In this document: positions 9,755 through 19,007 of the stretch, one piece after another
Numbering within the stretch: position 1 is the first letter of the stretch
Layout: every line of letters begins with the position of its first letter
Assembly (NCBI GenBank): GCA_023853785.1
Contig: JAJIRX010001032.1
Location: 1-30,296 of the forward strand
Direction of reading: 5' to 3'
Source: Psilocybe azurescens
Lineage: Eukaryota > Basidiomycota > Agaricomycetes > Agaricales > Agrocybaceae
Length of the DNA stretch: 30,296 nucleotides
The notes under the pieces: model-generated
Told to the model about the DNA's origin: nothing
Seen by the model: the letters and a program-made list of their open reading frames with translations, nothing else
Database searches by the model: none
Translations under genes and position numbers: made by a program

Positions 9755-9850
9755 AAAAGTGAGACTGAATGTATTATTGTTGTTATTTAATGCAGATTAT
9801 ATAAAAGTGAGACTGAATGTATTATTGTTATTATTTAATACAGATTATAT
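9755..9850 (+). repeat. 48-bp tandem duplication
   Basis: Two adjacent units (9755-9802 and 9803-9850), each starting AAAAGTGAGACTGAATG, nearly identical. They lie just upstream of the minus-strand accessory gene, in its presumed promoter region. Confidence 0.88.
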
Positions 9851-9997
9851 AATAAATTACTGGCATAGCGGGGGCAGAAAGGAGGGGTACACAAGGAATC
9901 AAAAGAACAGAAATTGGAATTGATTCTGAGCTTCCCACAATTCTGGGTGTCCAGAATTGTGTCTGGAATCAAATTTGGAATCAACATCAGAATCGGT

Positions 9998-10022
9998 CAG
10001 AATCACTTACTCTGACTGTCCC
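9998..10022 (-). repeat. Harbinger right terminal inverted repeat
   Basis: Ends ACTGTCCC, then TA at 10023-10024. It is the perfect inverse of 5782-5806. Confidence 0.95.
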
Positions 10023-10024
10023 TA

Positions 10025-10988
10025 TTGTTATCATCATCGGTATAGATCAAAGTCTGCAAGTCTGGTGTCCAAGGCATTGAGGTCATCTATGTTTTCAATG
10101 TCTGCCTCTTTTAAAGCACACTTGATTTTCTTTATAATTTTTTGAATGAATGACAGTGCAACATTTTTAATGAAATGACATGCTGAAAGGTAAATCAAAT
10201 GCTCCATACACCTTCAGACTCAAAGATCAGATCATCTCGTTTCAGCTAAATCAGAGGTGTGCTTACTGAACATAGCATTGCTTAGGGTCCCACCCTGGTA
10301 ACTCATTCTGCAATTGCCTGCCAACTTCTTTAACTGCAGAGAAATTATTTGACATATTGTTGGCTGTAATCCTGCCAGTCTAAGGTAAAATTGTAAGCCA
10401 AATTGCAAAGCACTTTAAATCTGAAATTACAGACCTTGTGATGTATTCCATAGTGGTCAATTGTGCAGATAATGATACCCCCAAGATTATCACCAGAGTG
10501 ATTACCTTCAATGTGGGCAAAGCCAAGTTGTTCAGATTTTAGCTCCCATTCCTGAGATTGGTCGATTGGAGCAGATATGTAATGACCAACTAGAGAGAAA
10601 AATGGATCACCAGCCTCTGATGTCCAAGTATCTTCTGTGTACAATATTTGACCTGGAGTGTGCTAGGTATTGCAGTTTAGTAGATTGAATTAATAATATT
10701 AAAGTCATCAATTTTGCCTGCAAAACTATGGCAAGCCTGTCCTGGACTGCTTTTGATTGGGAAATTATCTCATACCAAATCTTGGTTCAGTGTGGAATGT
10801 CCCTTTCTGTTAAGGATGGTCAAAGATACATAATAAGACACCTAAATGGCCCTCTATTGACAAGTTGAAAAGCCTCAATAAAGATACTCAGCCCATGAAA
10901 AGGTATAGAGAAATACATAGAAATTTACCTCATCCTCAGATACAACAAGCTTGATAATATAGTCAAGCAGTCCATCCATAGTGAAGGC
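10025..10988 (-). pseudogene. hAT transposase, middle part
   Basis: Minus-strand exons carry the first part of the RNase-H-like core. From the right: AFTMDGLLDYIIKLVVSEDE (10988-10928) before a GTAAAT donor; a piece with TDIPH-like remnants (about 10860-10700); then YTEDTWTSEAGDPFFSLVGH (10644-10580), with the Asp of the TEDTWTS motif expected to be the first catalytic Asp. Next are LKSEQLGFAHIEGNHSGDNL (about 10545-10485), a W-D-P-block near 10300-10270 and a helical segment ending LDTRLADFDLY next to the Harbinger insertion. Stops and shifts are present. Harbinger on one side and the palindrome-arm element on the other separate it from the rest of the gene. Confidence 0.85.
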
Positions 10989-10991
10989 CAG
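10989..10991. repeat. Putative CAG target duplication of the palindrome-arm element, left
   Basis: CAG before 10992 matches CAG at 13241-13243. Rejoining with one CAG gives an open minus-strand frame, CLYSSLAFTMDGLLDY, continuous with the hAT gene. Three bases alone are weak, but the restored frame supports the boundaries. Confidence 0.6.
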
Positions 10992-11600
10992 AGTGTACTT
11001 TACCTCCATCCAGGAACTCCATGTGGAGTCCACCAACTCCATACAAAAGTGGTGGACTCCACATGGACTCCATCTGGAACATATGCAAATGTCCCAAAAA
11101 TTATCTTTGATAGGTGGAGTCCAGGTGGAGTTCAATTAGACACCACCTGGAGTCCACCTGGACTCCAGTTAGAGTTCCCAACTTTAACTTCATGGAATAG
11201 AATTCAATTGGATTCCAACTGAAATATATTAATGTTTCAATCTTAATGTAAATTCATATAAGTGTAATATAATATATTAACAACTATCTATTACATTGTT
11301 ACATACTGTGAGATCCATCATTAAAAAATTAAAAACAAAAACAAAAATATAAATTTAAAAAGAAAAATGGGGATGGAGATACATACCTGGATCAGATGAA
11401 CAAATAAACATATAAATGTAAAGAAAAAAGAAGAAAAAAGAAGAAAAAGAAGAAAAAGAAAAAAAACACAAAAAAAAAAAAAAGGGGGCAGGAGGGTCAT
11501 TGTTGTGGGGTGTGTTGTGTCAGGTGTACGTGGCCGTACGGAGGTGTTGTCCTACACCCTGCCGTGTCCGTCATTGTTGTCCTTGCTGTTGCTGTCTTGC
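10992..11600 (-). repeat. Arm B with adjoining A-rich block, copy 2
   Basis: Reverse complement of 2345-2947 with few differences over about 600 bp, including the same non-coding AT-rich block and the GGGTGTAGGACAACAC block. The close match suggests that the two copies are fairly young relative to the hAT. Confidence 0.92.
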
Positions 11601-11871
11601 CCCACCGTCTTGCCCCCACCGTCTTGCCCCTCACCCTTGCCCTCACCCCTGCCGTCTTGTCCTTGCCCTGCCATCTTGTCCTTGCCCCCACCATCTTGTC
11701 CTTGCCCCTGCCATCTTGCCCTTGCCCCTGCTGTCTCACCCTCACCCTTACTGTCTTGCCCTCACCCTTGCCGTCTTGCCCTCACCCTTGCTCTCGCCTC
11801 ACTGTCTTGCCCCCGCTGTCTTGCCCCTGCCATCTTGCCCTTGCCCTCACCCTCACCCTCACTCTCACCAT
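11590..11871 (+). repeat. Degenerate CTTGCCC-type minisatellite
   Basis: A run of imperfect units of roughly 14-18 bp built on CTTGCCC(C)TGCC(A/G)T and CCTCACC variants. It gives long open frames of Pro/Cys/Leu-rich or Gly/Lys/Arg-rich peptides that I regard as artefacts. The same repeat type resumes at 12493 beyond the LTR, so it was interrupted there. Copy 1 keeps only a stub of it (about 2336-2365). Confidence 0.85.
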
Positions 11872-12492
11872 TGTGAGGAACACACCGAGCACAAGCCCGG
11901 GAAGCAACACAACACAAACACTAACGTGACATATTGCACGGACGGGGACACGTTCGAATATTCACATTCCTATCGCCCTATTGCACAGGAATCATATGAT
12001 AATATTTATTTCAATTTCTACAGTACTCAGGAGTTCGATCAAGATAACAAACAGACTGGGCGTCAAATTCGTAGGCAAGAAAAAGAAATACATCACACAA
12101 GCCAAAACCGACCATAACAGGCAAGGTTGTGCACCCACGCGCCTTGGCTTGCAATTGCCCCCGCCCTTTGCCCAACCGTCTCCTAATTCTATTCCCTTTC
12201 TCATCCCTCATTTGCAGATAAAGAAATTCTTGGCTTCCTTAGTACTTAAAAAACTAAAATTATAGTAAGGTAGACATTTGTATAAATAGGAGAGGATTCC
12301 ATCTGGGAATCCTCAGTTGAATACAGTCAGATTTTCACCTCACACCGACTTGCATCGTCTCGGAGTGAATTCGCACTCGACGATCCTCATTGGTTTTCAC
12401 TCACTTCGCTCTAATTTCTTACGAACATAAAACCTTAGGCCTTGTAGACGGAGTCTACAACCCTCGCACACACCGCACTTAATATCCCTTCA
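11872..12492 (+). mobile_element. Solo LTR of an LTR retrotransposon (about 621 bp)
   Basis: The segment interrupts a minisatellite that continues on both sides. It starts TGTGAGGAAC and ends CCCTTCA, so it has the TG...CA ends of an LTR, with CCAT on both sides (11868-11871 and 12493-12496) as a 4-bp target duplication; the shared flank could also be read as slightly longer. A TATA box (TATAAATAGG) lies in the right place for an LTR promoter. No gag or pol sequence is present, so this is most likely the product of LTR-LTR recombination. Strand follows the TATA box. The superfamily cannot be told from the LTR alone. Confidence 0.75.
12281..12290 (+). promoter_or_regulatory. TATA box of the solo LTR
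   Basis: TATAAATAGG in AT-rich context about 200 bp before the LTR end, where the U3 promoter would be. Transcription would start near 12310-12320, giving an R-U5 of about 175 bp. Confidence 0.6.
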
Positions 12493-12700
12493 CCATCTTG
12501 CCCTGCCATCTCACACTCACCCTCACACTCACCCTCACTGTTGTCTGCGTTCTCATCATCATGGTGCTCCTTGTCCGTGTCCACATTGTTGTTGTCGCAG
12601 TTGTTGTTGTGGTCGTGGTCTTGGCCGTCGTGGTTGTGATTGTTCTCTGTTGCGTCGGGTTGGCTGTCGCCCTGGCTCCCGACTGACGAGGCGGTAGTGG
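12493..12700 (+). repeat. Minisatellite continuation and GTN-type triplet tract
   Basis: This begins as CACCATCTTGCCCTGCC, continuing the repeat broken by the LTR, and passes into GTTGTTGTGGTCGTGGTC-like triplets. The minus strand reads Asn/His/Asp/Glu-rich, like the minus strand of 640-1080. I attach no gene to it. The next 145 bp, up to the tRNA-like sequence, show nothing recognisable. Confidence 0.6.
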
Positions 12701-12845
12701 TGGTAGTGGTCAGAAGAAAGGTGGGGCCAGTGTACCAACGTGGCAACAATAGGTCATGCATGTGATGTTGTTTAATATGTGCTGAGAATTGCTGAGAAAT
12801 TATGCTAATCAGTAGCTATGGAATTATTTTATAATGTTTACCAAA

Positions 12846-12918
12846 GCCTTTATGGTTCAGTTGGTTTATCACCTTGTTTGGTGTTCTTGGATGCATGTGT
12901 TCAATTCCTGCTGGTGCA
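12846..12918 (+). other. tRNA-like sequence (Val-like A box), head of repeat copy 2
   Basis: An A box TGGTTCAGTTGG followed by TTTATCAC resembles tRNA-Val-type genes. A CACC/GGTG stem fits the anticodon-arm position with a six-base loop. The T arm GCATG...CCTGC encloses a GTTCAAT-type loop with one mismatch. The acceptor stem is poor. It is better preserved than the sequence at 1855 but is probably a pseudo-tRNA. It differs in type from that first head although the downstream arm is shared. Confidence 0.55.
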
Positions 12919-12959
12919 TTTTCTTTTTTACACTACAATAAAATATAATAAAATACAAT

Positions 12960-13240
12960 AAAATGTAAATAAAATCCAGGGACATTCCTCCACCTGGAGT
13001 CCATTTGAATTTAGTTGTGAAATTGTGTATTTATACTAATAAACATGATTTATAACTTAAATCCACATGGGTCCACATGGAGGATGAGTGGATGCCGGCT
13101 GGACTCCAGATGGAGCCTCCACCCCTAAATGGCTGGGATATCTGCCAAAAAATAGGTCACTAAACTCCGTGTGGAGTCCACTAACTCTGGCATGGAGTTG
13201 GTGGACTCCACATGGAATACCTGGGTGAGGGTAAAGACCT
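12960..13240 (+). repeat. Palindrome-rich arm A, copy 2
   Basis: Collinear with 1975-2335, though about 80 bp shorter because part of the palindromic run is missing after TTAAATCCACATGG. It ends GGGTGAGGGTAAAGACCT, directly before CAG and hAT sequence, which fixes the element end. Confidence 0.9.
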
Positions 13241-13243
13241 CAG

Positions 13244-14272
13244 GCTGGAATACAAGCATGGCAAGTAATAGAGCTGTCTAAAGTCCCTTGTTTTAATCTG
13301 TAGTGGGTCAATAATAAATTAGCTTTGATTCAGGCTTAAATTAAAAACATACATACCCATCAATGCTCCCAAGACTTTCAGACTTGTAAAAAACATGCTC
13401 ATTGATTGTGATTCCAAGTTTCTTACACCACTCAGTGTAGATCTTCACATGATTGATGTTCCTTGGGTTAAATTTTAATAGAATGTCTTTAAGAGATGAA
13501 AAGGATACCATTACCGTGCAATATGATTTCGGAGCAATGATACACTCCCCAAAAGAAGCAACTCTGCTTTGCAATATTTGCACTCCTATGGTGCAAAATT
13601 TTGGTATTCTATAATTTTATTATTGTGAAAGACATACAGGCATAGTGTACACCAGTGGCTAGACTCAATAGCACCAGAAGCAGAGTTTATATGTGCTTTG
13701 TCACATTTGAAGATTGTACTCACATCTGCTGTACAATCTGACTTGGGACAGTTTGAAAGGGCATGAAAGTTGGGAATTAGAAGGGTTTTTAATGAGGAGT
13801 TTGGAGAAAAAAATTAACATCCCGGTCCCTATCTCCCATTGCTTTTGTCATAGCATATGCTCTTTCAGCCACTTTAATGTCCACCATGTCTGAGTCTCTG
13901 TCAGTATTATTCCCAATGTCGTCCCCATCTGTGGTTTCTCTGGGACCATCAACATCATCAGGATCTTGATTATCCCCAGAGTCACCGGATTCAAGTATGA
14001 CGGGATGTGAGGCTTTTGGATGTTTGGAGCCTCCAGCATGCTCAGAGTTGTCAGGATCTAACATGCACTTTGACAGTTTTGGAATGCATGCAGACCGACA
14101 AGAGCCGGTAACTGTAACAGCCGGAGAAAAACCTCCGGTGAAAAGGATGAACCTGAGGGAGCACAGGAGCAAGGGGAGTTGGATTGTCAGGATTGTTAAA
14201 CCAGATGATCTTGGATTCATCAAGTAACTCACCATTAGGTCCCACAGCACACTGATCTATATCGGTAGACAT
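13244..14272 (-). pseudogene. hAT transposase, N-terminal part
   Basis: The start fits at 14272 (MSTDIDQCAVGPNGELLDES). A frameshift near 14130 moves the reading to an acidic region with DSGDNQDPDDVDGPRETTDG and then AYAMTKAMGDRDRDVNFF (about 13855-13805). Further down are a BED-like zinc-finger region, with CPSSDCTADVSTIFKCDKAH and WCTLC (about 13750-13640), and KIYTEWCKKLGITINEHVF (about 13460-13390), the usual run from BED finger to linker in fungal hAT transposases. The inserted palindrome-arm element cuts the gene after a short exon at about 13245-13285. This part would bind the transposon ends. Confidence 0.78.
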
Positions 14273-14964
14273 TTAAAAAAGCAGGTGTGCTTCAGTGTAA
14301 ACTGAGATGGAAGGAATAAGTTTTACAGAGAATTAGTTGCCCTTTTAAACAACCTCAGTGTGTACAGTATTAAATGGAGATGGATACATTAGAAAGACGT
14401 CAATCGACAACCCTAAGAGCTGAGAGTAAAGGCTAGTCTACTTGAGCATGCAATATTTTGCAGGCCAGCTGAAAAAGTGCAAGAAAAACACATTGAGGGA
14501 GAGCCATAGATCTGATATCAATGGAAGGCCATGTTTGAGCTTCAGACCCTGTAAGAATAAGAGGGAAATAAAGAGAAAAACACATCGAGTGAGACCCCAA
14601 GGGCTATTCCAAAAGGGTTGTCAATTTGACCTTTGAATTCGGCACAGGTGGAGGTGGAAAAATGCAGAAAAGAGCTTAAAAACTGCATGTTACTGTCTAC
14701 ATAGAGGTAAAGACACTTTCCTGTTTTGTGTAAAGCTAGAATGGAAAGAAAAATTGTATCCGGGCATTTATGGAAATCGTGATCGTGGTTGCTTGACGGT
14801 GATCTATGGGCATGGATAAAAAAATCCAAGCCCAAGAGCCAATGTGCAGGTCCGGTTCTGACCGTGTTCAAACGCGTTCAGCACAACTGACGGCTGAATG
14901 AACGCTGGACTGAACTTGACGTTTGGTTCAGTCAAATTGCTGAACCTTGAACTGAACTTCAGTT

Positions 14965-14988
14965 CTGAACTGGACTTTGGCATCACTA
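14965..14988 (-). repeat. hAT right terminal inverted repeat
   Basis: Ends GGCATCACTA. It is the inverse of 3382-3405 with two mismatches, and the target duplication follows immediately. Confidence 0.93.
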
Positions 14989-14996
14989 ACACTGCC
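14989..14996. repeat. hAT target-site duplication, right (ACACTGCC)
   Basis: Identical to 3374-3381. Confidence 0.95.
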
Positions 14997-15699
14997 AAAC
15001 CAATAAAGACTGGATATAGGCCTCTACATGTCCTTCAGGCTATGATGGCATGATGGCATGGACCTTGCACAGAAGTCAATATGATCACTATCACATTGCA
15101 TGGATCTCACATTACAGAGCACAGACATAGCACAGATGTGCACAGACACACAGAATGCCACAGATGTGCCACAGCCTTTTTCCTGTGTCCGGAGCCCAGG
15201 GACTGGCTTGTATATATATATCCATCAATTCCAAATATGAGCCACTGCCTGACCTGTGTCATGCATGTGTCATGAGGAAAGGCAGACGGCTGCCTATGTG
15301 GATACCAGTTGGTGCTGTTTACAACAAATCATATTTCACTTTATGCTGGCTATTGAGAATAAATCAAGACAGGACTTGTCACCTGCAACAATGAAGCTGT
15401 GATAAGGAACGTCTGCGGTCAGATTAACAGGTAAGCAGTGTTAGCTTCGATCTTAAAATAACAAGAAAGCTGTGCATGTGAAGAAAAGCACTAATGAAAA
15501 TGTTCTGTTGTTTTCAAGTATGCCAGGCCTCATGCATAGCTTGCCCATCGTATTTGATTCACTTCCCCTTGGGAGTCACCAACTAAGCTTTCTTTCCCCA
15601 GACCAGGATCTGAGAGACCCCACCATTCTCCACACTCAGTCATAACGGATATAAGTTGCTTCTATGATGCTCAATCATTCAAATAATGTCTTGATAAAT
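14997..15699. other. Spacer without a supported gene
   Basis: AT-rich and CACAGA-rich sequence including short GATGGCAT and GCACAGA repetitions (15040-15180). The open frames are short and have no recognisable domain. The 5' end of the NACHT arm begins at its right edge. I see no RNA gene. Confidence 0.5.
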
Positions 15700-15736
15700 G
15701 GAGGGACGTTCACTGCCGAGCACCACGAGCACCATT

Positions 15737-18317
15737 ATGCTCAACCGTCCGAAGGTATGCGACTCCCTTAGTTTCTGTCGATTATCCTCACATACAATCG
15801 TTTCATGAGTACAGCCATCAAACGATTATTAGAGGCATCATCTCTCGGCGCACTCCATAACTCTGGCGAGAGATTCGACCCTCCCAAATGCCATCCAAAC
15901 ACTCGTACAGCTGTCCTCCAAAAACTTATGAATTGGTTTATTGGGGTGTTTGGGTGGGATAACTTAGTACTTTGGCTCTATGGTCCGGCAGGTGCAGGGA
16001 AATCGGCGATCGCCCAGACCTTCGCAGAACTATGCGCAAAGAAGAATAACCTTCTCGCCAGTTTCTTTTTCTCTAGGTCAGATTTCAGGCGAAACAACGA
16101 AAAGGCTTTAGTGGTGACGTTGTCCTACCAATTATGGTTACGCATTCCTGAATCTCGGCCAATATTCGAAGCGGTTATCAACCACAATCCGGCAATCTTT
16201 CAGCTCAATTTCAATACACAATTCCGCGCATTGTTCCTCTATCCTCTTCTTCGGCTATCCAATGCCGGGCGCTTCACATCTGGAATACCATTTCCCAACC
16301 TAATCATCATCGATGGTCTCGACGAATGCAATGGAGCGGACATTCAGAAAACAATTTTAAACACCATCTCGAAAACACTACATGATCATCGCTCGTTTCT
16401 CCCCTTTAGATTTCTTATTGCCAGTCGCCCAGAGTATCATCTTACCACATCATTTACTGTTGCCCCTCTGCATAGTCTGACTTTTCGTATTGCACTTGAC
16501 AACACATACAAGCCAGACAAGGATATCAGGCTATATCTGACAGACTCGTTTTGTGACATACGAAGGACACACATCATGCGCGCCCATCTTCCGGATTCAT
16601 GGCCATCGGAGGAAGACATCGCCAAATTGGTTGCAAAATCATCAGGTCAATTCATCTATGCAGCCACGGTTATCAGATATGTGTCCTCTCCTCGACATAA
16701 TCCACTTGATCGCCTCAAAGTTATTCAAGGCCTCCTTCCGGTCAATGACGATGTGCCATATGGGCAACTTGATGCGCTATATATCAATATCCTTTCTGAT
16801 GTGGAAGATGTCAAAAAGTCTTGCGAATTCTTGGAATGGCTTTTTATTGTCCAATTTGAATACAGATGATTACATTGAACCTCTGGCAGTTAATAATCTG
16901 GAGGAGTTTATGCAACTTACCCCGGGAACTATTCAGCTCATCCTCATTGACCTATTGTCAGTTGTGGATGTCTCAGATGACAAGAAGCCCATCAAGTTTC
17001 TTCATGCCTCGTTCGGTGACTTCCTCCTTGATTCAACCCGGTCTCGTCAATTTTTCATTGATCCCAATAAAAGCCATGAGGAAGCTGCCCGTTTCTGTAT
17101 TTCTGCCATTGAATGTAAGCATCGATTGCTCTCAATCACAAATTTATTTCTGAGCTTCGCTTTATTCATATATAGCACTCAACATGGCAACATCTCTGCT
17201 AAAACTTGCGTACCGGTCACTCTTGAATCATCTTCGCCTGGCAGGTCCTCTGCATGACAACACCACTCTTCGGGAGAAGGTTTTCGAGGTGCCCTACATT
17301 CAGCACTGGACAACTTATGCGTTCATATCAAGGGATGGACATTTTTTAATAGCAGCTCTTTGAGTGAGGAACCTGCTATGTTTCTACAATTTTTGCAAAC
17401 ATCGGTACGTCTACTTGTTTTAAAGATATTAGAACAACATATTTTGACTCCAAATCAAGGGATTTAGGGACACGGAAGAGCTCTATCTCCACCATCGAGG
17501 TATCTTGGACCGAAAATTACGCGACTCCTTGGCATTAATTCCCATGAGCCCTTGTCTGGCTTTTGGGACTGCTGTCTGTGCTGGCGGGATTCTCGAATAT
17601 TATCCAGAAGTCCCTTTGCAGGCATTTGCGGTGCTTTCATCCTCATTAGCATCCGACGTCTCGGCAGTTGTGCCAGGTTTCCTCGTTTCTGCATTTCTTG
17701 ATCAAATCGAGGTGGGCAGTGGCCGGAGACAACCTGCATGGTACATATTTTGTCCCACAACTAGTACCCCGCATCTACGGATGGTGACAGAATTTCTAAA
17801 TGACCCGTCACGAGCAGGACCGCACGCAGCAGCTCAATTAACTTATACTACGGCTGCGGTGTTCGCGATTAAATTTTCAGTCAGCGCTTGGGATAGGACA
17901 AAGTCCATTTGTCCGCACCCATATGGGGGCGAACAATGGAACTTCATCTGGGATACTTTTCATTCATGTTCTTGAAGGCCGGATATTCGACTGAGCTAGT
18001 CGATATGCTCGGCCAACATAACCTCACCTTCAATTTAGGAAGACCGGGAACCAATGTGCACCACCGGGTACAGACTCTGTTTGGAGCGGTCCGCACCTAT
18101 TTGCTGAAATTCAAAGGGTCAAGTCCTTCACCGTTCAAAATCATCATTAACTGGACAGAATATCCAAGCGACTATGTTGGTAACTTTTCACGGCCGAAGA
18201 TTTAGGTGATCATGGGGACACATCGCGAGTTTTTACGTCGATGAATCCCTTCTTCCGAGCGACGGGGATATACAGAAGCCTGCCGGGAAAAGTGATCGGC
18301 CATGCGGGAACACATAG
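15737..18317 (+). pseudogene. NACHT-domain NTPase (NLR-like), left copy, broken
   Basis: Fungal NACHT proteins are STAND NTPases linked to non-self recognition. The frame reads AIKRLLEASSLGALHNSGER, then FDPPKCHPNTRTAVLQKLM, Walker A GPAGAGKS (15982-16005), Walker B IIIDGLDEC (16303-16329), FRFLIASRPEYHLTTSF and QFIYAATVIRYVSSP. A winged-helix-like KFLHASFGDFLLDSTR block follows, then a C-terminal region I do not recognise. Introns fit at 15755-15814, 17115-17175 and 17405-17467. Lesions against the right copy: two extra bases in exon 1, a one-base loss near 16813, a TGA near 17361, and shifts near 17565, 17956 and 18195-18230. A long NTPase ORF (15805-16869) survives, so a truncated product is conceivable. 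No WD40, ankyrin or TPR repeats are visible. Confidence 0.88.
15755..15814 (+). other. First intron of the left NACHT gene
   Basis: GTATGC donor after CGTCCGAAG and ACAG acceptor before CCATCAAACG, at the same place as the intron at 30205-30259 in the right copy. The alternative start ATG at 15805 lies inside this intron and is used only if it is retained. Confidence 0.75.
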
Positions 18318-18834
18318 TTTGGGCATACGCATATATTTGGAGGGTGTTGTGACATCAACGTGAAAGGAAAATGCATATGCGTAGAGCCTAGAATGTCCCA
18401 CTATATGGTGAAACTAATAACAATATTCAAACCCGACGACCCCTACCGAGTCAGTGGGACCGTAGGTTCAGGATAGACGTCGACACCAATAAGCTGAAGA
18501 GTATCCTCCACTTTTCGTCCGATTCGCATACACGCGGTCGTACATTCATTTACACACAGCCTGAACCTCGAATCAGCAATCACCGTTCAGACCGAAGGCT
18601 GCTAGCCGACGGCTGATGCGCTCGGCCCTCTCTTCTCTTCTCTTCAAAGTTGCCTCATGGTTACTCGTATCACATACGCGGGTATCCAATCAATGAAGCA
18701 ATATATTGTATTTTTCAAATCGATTGAACATAAAAAGTATTCTGTATCCTAAACTCGTGCTAGCTATGTATGAAAGAATTTTATCTACAGTACGGCACCA
18801 GTACGAAAAACGCTCGTGGCTCGTTTTCATCAGT

Positions 18835-18868
<34 letters not shown>

Positions 18869-19007
18869 TATATAAAGATGTGAGTCGTTATCATGTATTG
18901 AAATTTCTTAATGATATCATCGTCGTCGTGTTCCCTCGGACCCAATCGGCATCGGTCCTAGCTCCTAGACGAGATCGTCACTTCACTAACAGCCAACGGC
19001 GAGCTTA
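18318..19007. other. 3' flank of the left NACHT gene, duplicated in the right arm
   Basis: Non-coding on present evidence. Blocks such as CGAATCAGCAATCACC, CCTCTCTTCTC and TTCTTAATGATATC recur in inverted order between 27731 and 27026. It includes the microsatellite at 18836-18868. The conservation could reflect duplicated 3' sequence or an undetected non-coding transcript. Confidence 0.7.
18836..18868 (+). repeat. GGCT tetranucleotide microsatellite
   Basis: Eight tandem GGCT units. The equivalent place in the right arm has a short CAGG run (27156-27170) instead, so the two arms differ here. Confidence 0.95.

Larger units (their letters stand above)
5782..10022 (+). mobile_element. PIF/Harbinger DNA transposon, decayed but full-length (4.24 kb)
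   Basis: Perfect 25-bp inverted ends (5782-5806 and 9998-10022) start GGGACAGTCAGAGTAAG. Between them lie the two genes expected of an autonomous Harbinger: a DDE transposase on plus (6198-7929) and a Myb/SANT-like accessory protein on minus (8102-9706), converging tail to tail. Both contain frameshifts and stops. The element sits in the hAT transposase gene, flanked by TA. Subterminal regions contain several copies of GATTC-type motifs (5810-5940 and 9905-9997), possible transposase-binding sites. Confidence 0.93.
10992..13240. mobile_element. Unclassified non-autonomous element with palindrome-rich arms and a tRNA-like sequence
   Basis: This is the second copy of the repeat seen at 1855-2947, with clear boundaries in the hAT gene. 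Order on plus: arm B inverted (10992-11230), AT-rich and A-rich block (11230-11490), conserved block, CTTGCCC-type minisatellite (about 11590-11871), solo LTR insertion, remaining minisatellite and triplet-like tract (12493-12700), unknown DNA, tRNA-like sequence (12846-12918) and arm A (12960-13240). Ends are imperfectly inverted: AGTGTACTTTACC at one end, AGGTCTTTACCC read inward from the other. A putative 3-bp CAG duplication flanks it. No protein is encoded. Without the LTR it is about 1.6 kb. I do not recognise the family. Confidence 0.8.
3382..14988 (-). mobile_element. hAT DNA transposon, decayed, carrying nested insertions
   Basis: The ends are imperfect inverted repeats of 24 bp (3382-3405 and 14965-14988) starting TAGTGATGCC, with two mismatches, and are flanked by the perfect duplication ACACTGCC. 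Both subterminal regions are rich in GTTCAG-type motifs (3391-3545 and 14830-14970). The single gene is a minus-strand hAT transposase in three pieces. Insertions at 4872-5436, 5782-10022 and 10992-13240 account for most of the 11.6 kb; removing them with one target-site copy each leaves 4545 bp, an ordinary hAT size. The right subterminal region (14273-14964) shows no gene on either strand. Confidence 0.95.

Noticed and set aside
11500..12117. Pro/Cys/Leu-rich open frames up to 205 codons
   Set aside because: Translation of a CTTGCCC minisatellite that runs into an LTR; three plus frames are open together.
11872..12492. Complete LTR retrotransposon
   Set aside because: Only one LTR is present and the minisatellite resumes directly after it; there is no gag, pol or second LTR.
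18836..18868. GGCT run as a functional signal
   Set aside because: A plain microsatellite, not conserved in the other arm.
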